A DNA stretch of 12,730 bases from JABFRJ01 sp031409695 (lineage in GTDB: Bacteria > Pseudomonadota > Alphaproteobacteria > Rhizobiales > Hyphomicrobiaceae): the NCBI GenBank assembly GCA_031409695.1, contig JANNXS010000349.1, positions 1 through 12,730 on the forward strand, read 5' to 3'. Of the stretch, positions 12,154 to 12,730 are shown piece after piece. How positions within the stretch are numbered: the stretch's first letter is position 1; the number at the start of each line of letters is the position of its first letter. The notes under the pieces were generated by a model, which was not told where the DNA came from, ran no database searches, and saw only the letters and a list, made by a program, of their open reading frames with translations. The position numbers were made by a program, and so were the translations under genes.

Positions 12154-12730
12154 CTACTTTCGGGCCCGCGCCTTCCCCTTGGGGGTCTTTGGTACAAGCA
12201 ATGCCGACGCCGGTAACGCGAACACCTCGCCTTCGCTCGTCTCGGTGTCGAGCCATAGGAACGGCAGATCGGGAAAGTCGCGCTCAATGGTTTCGCGGCC
12301 CTGCCCAATCTCCATCACAAGCACCCCGTTGGTGTTCAAATGCGACGCGGCATCAGCAAGGATGCGTCGCACGAGCATCATCCCGTCTTTGCCGCCATCA
12401 TGGGCCATCACCGGCTCGGCTGCGTACTCTGGCGGAAACGCCATCACGGCCTCAGCCGTCACATAAGGCGGATTGCACACGATCAGATCATACGTGGCGC
12501 GGCCGACAGCACCGAACAAATCGCCCTCGTGCAGTGTGACACGCTCGGTCAGCTTGTGCTTTGCAACGTTATGCTTGGCGACCTCAAGCGCATCCGTCGA
12601 CAGATCCGCCGCATCAACACGGGCCTCCGGGTATGTGTGAGCCGCGATGATGGCGAGACAGCCGGAGCCCGTACACAGGTCAAGGATTGATTGCGGTGGC
12701 TCGACCGCGCTCCACACCCCGTCGAGCCCG
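12154..12730 (-). CDS. prmB: Ribosomal protein L3 glutamine methyltransferase, 5'-truncated
   Basis: This is the C-terminal 191 or so residues of an N5-glutamine methyltransferase; the frame runs off the right edge, so roughly 120 N-terminal residues are outside. ILDLCTGSGCLAIIAA is the S-adenosylmethionine-binding motif I, VDAADLSTDALEVAKHN gives the acidic ribose-binding residue, and DLIVCNPPYV carries the NPPY catalytic motif that binds the target glutamine amide. The LCTGSGC form and EYAAEPVMAHDGGKDG, like the known PrmB pattern ending in EP...G.DGL, favour PrmB, which methylates L3, over PrmC/HemK, which modifies release factors and usually has LGTGSG. The C-terminus ends in a basic tail (KTPKGKARARK). 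A GTG at 12717 is only an internal codon, since upstream GLDG still fits the family. Confidence 0.85.
   Translation of the reverse strand, partial: GLDGVWSAVEPPQSILDLCTGSGCLAIIAAHTYPEARVDAADLSTDALEVAKHNVAKHKLTERVTLHEGDLFGAVGRATYDLIVCNPPYVTAEAVMAFPPEYAAEPVMAHDGGKDGMMLVRRILADAASHLNTNGVLVMEIGQGRETIERDFPDLPFLWLDTETSEGEVFALPASALLVPKTPKGKARARK

Overview
This 12.7-kb stretch is a high-GC chromosomal segment, most likely from an alphaproteobacterium of the order Hyphomicrobiales or a close relative. The evidence is a ChpT-type histidine phosphotransferase of the CtrA cell-cycle phosphorelay with a CtrA-like half-site upstream, alphaproteobacterial-looking rpsO and pnp, SURF1, and a composite palindromic intergenic repeat of a kind I recall from Hyphomicrobiales genomes (recalled, not searched). 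No phage, insertion sequence, CRISPR array, tRNA or rRNA was found.

Layout. 1-1825 (+): chpT, then a metallo-beta-lactamase-fold hydrolase. 1928-2491 (-): a DUF924 protein, convergent with the hydrolase. 2623-3480 (+): a MoxR-type AAA ATPase whose usual VWA-domain partner is absent. 3779-4221 (-): a toxin-antitoxin pair in hicB-hicA order, a DUF1902/HicB-like antitoxin followed by a hicA toxin gene broken by an in-frame TAG at codon 4. 4484-5245 (+): SURF1, away from any cytochrome oxidase operon. 5572-6024 (+): a small membrane protein joining a cold-shock-like N-terminus to a TM2 domain. 6255-7295 (+): a PqiA-family membrane protein with two tandem copies of the domain. 7313-7418: the palindromic repeat. 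7660-8189 (+): a second, intact toxin-antitoxin operon (Unstab_antitox/TIGR02574 antitoxin plus ParE/RelE toxin). 8299-11227 (-): the rpsO-pnp cluster (ribosomal protein S15 and PNPase) ending in a strong intrinsic terminator. 11563-12150 (+): an NAD(P)H-quinone-reductase-like flavoprotein. 12154-12730 (-): the 3' part of prmB, cut by the window end.

How the genes relate. Apart from the two toxin-antitoxin pairs and rpsO-pnp, the genes look like separate transcription units with 100-380-bp spacers, and the spacers hold most of the unexplained structure: a 17-bp and a 15-bp tandem repeat, several hairpins and the composite palindrome. I see no convincing new multi-gene system. The items most worth a second look are the hidden interrupted hicA, the CtrA/GANTC signals before chpT, the cold-shock/TM2 fusion with a hairpin beside its ribosome binding site, the duplicated PqiA-domain protein, and the structured rpsO-pnp spacer.
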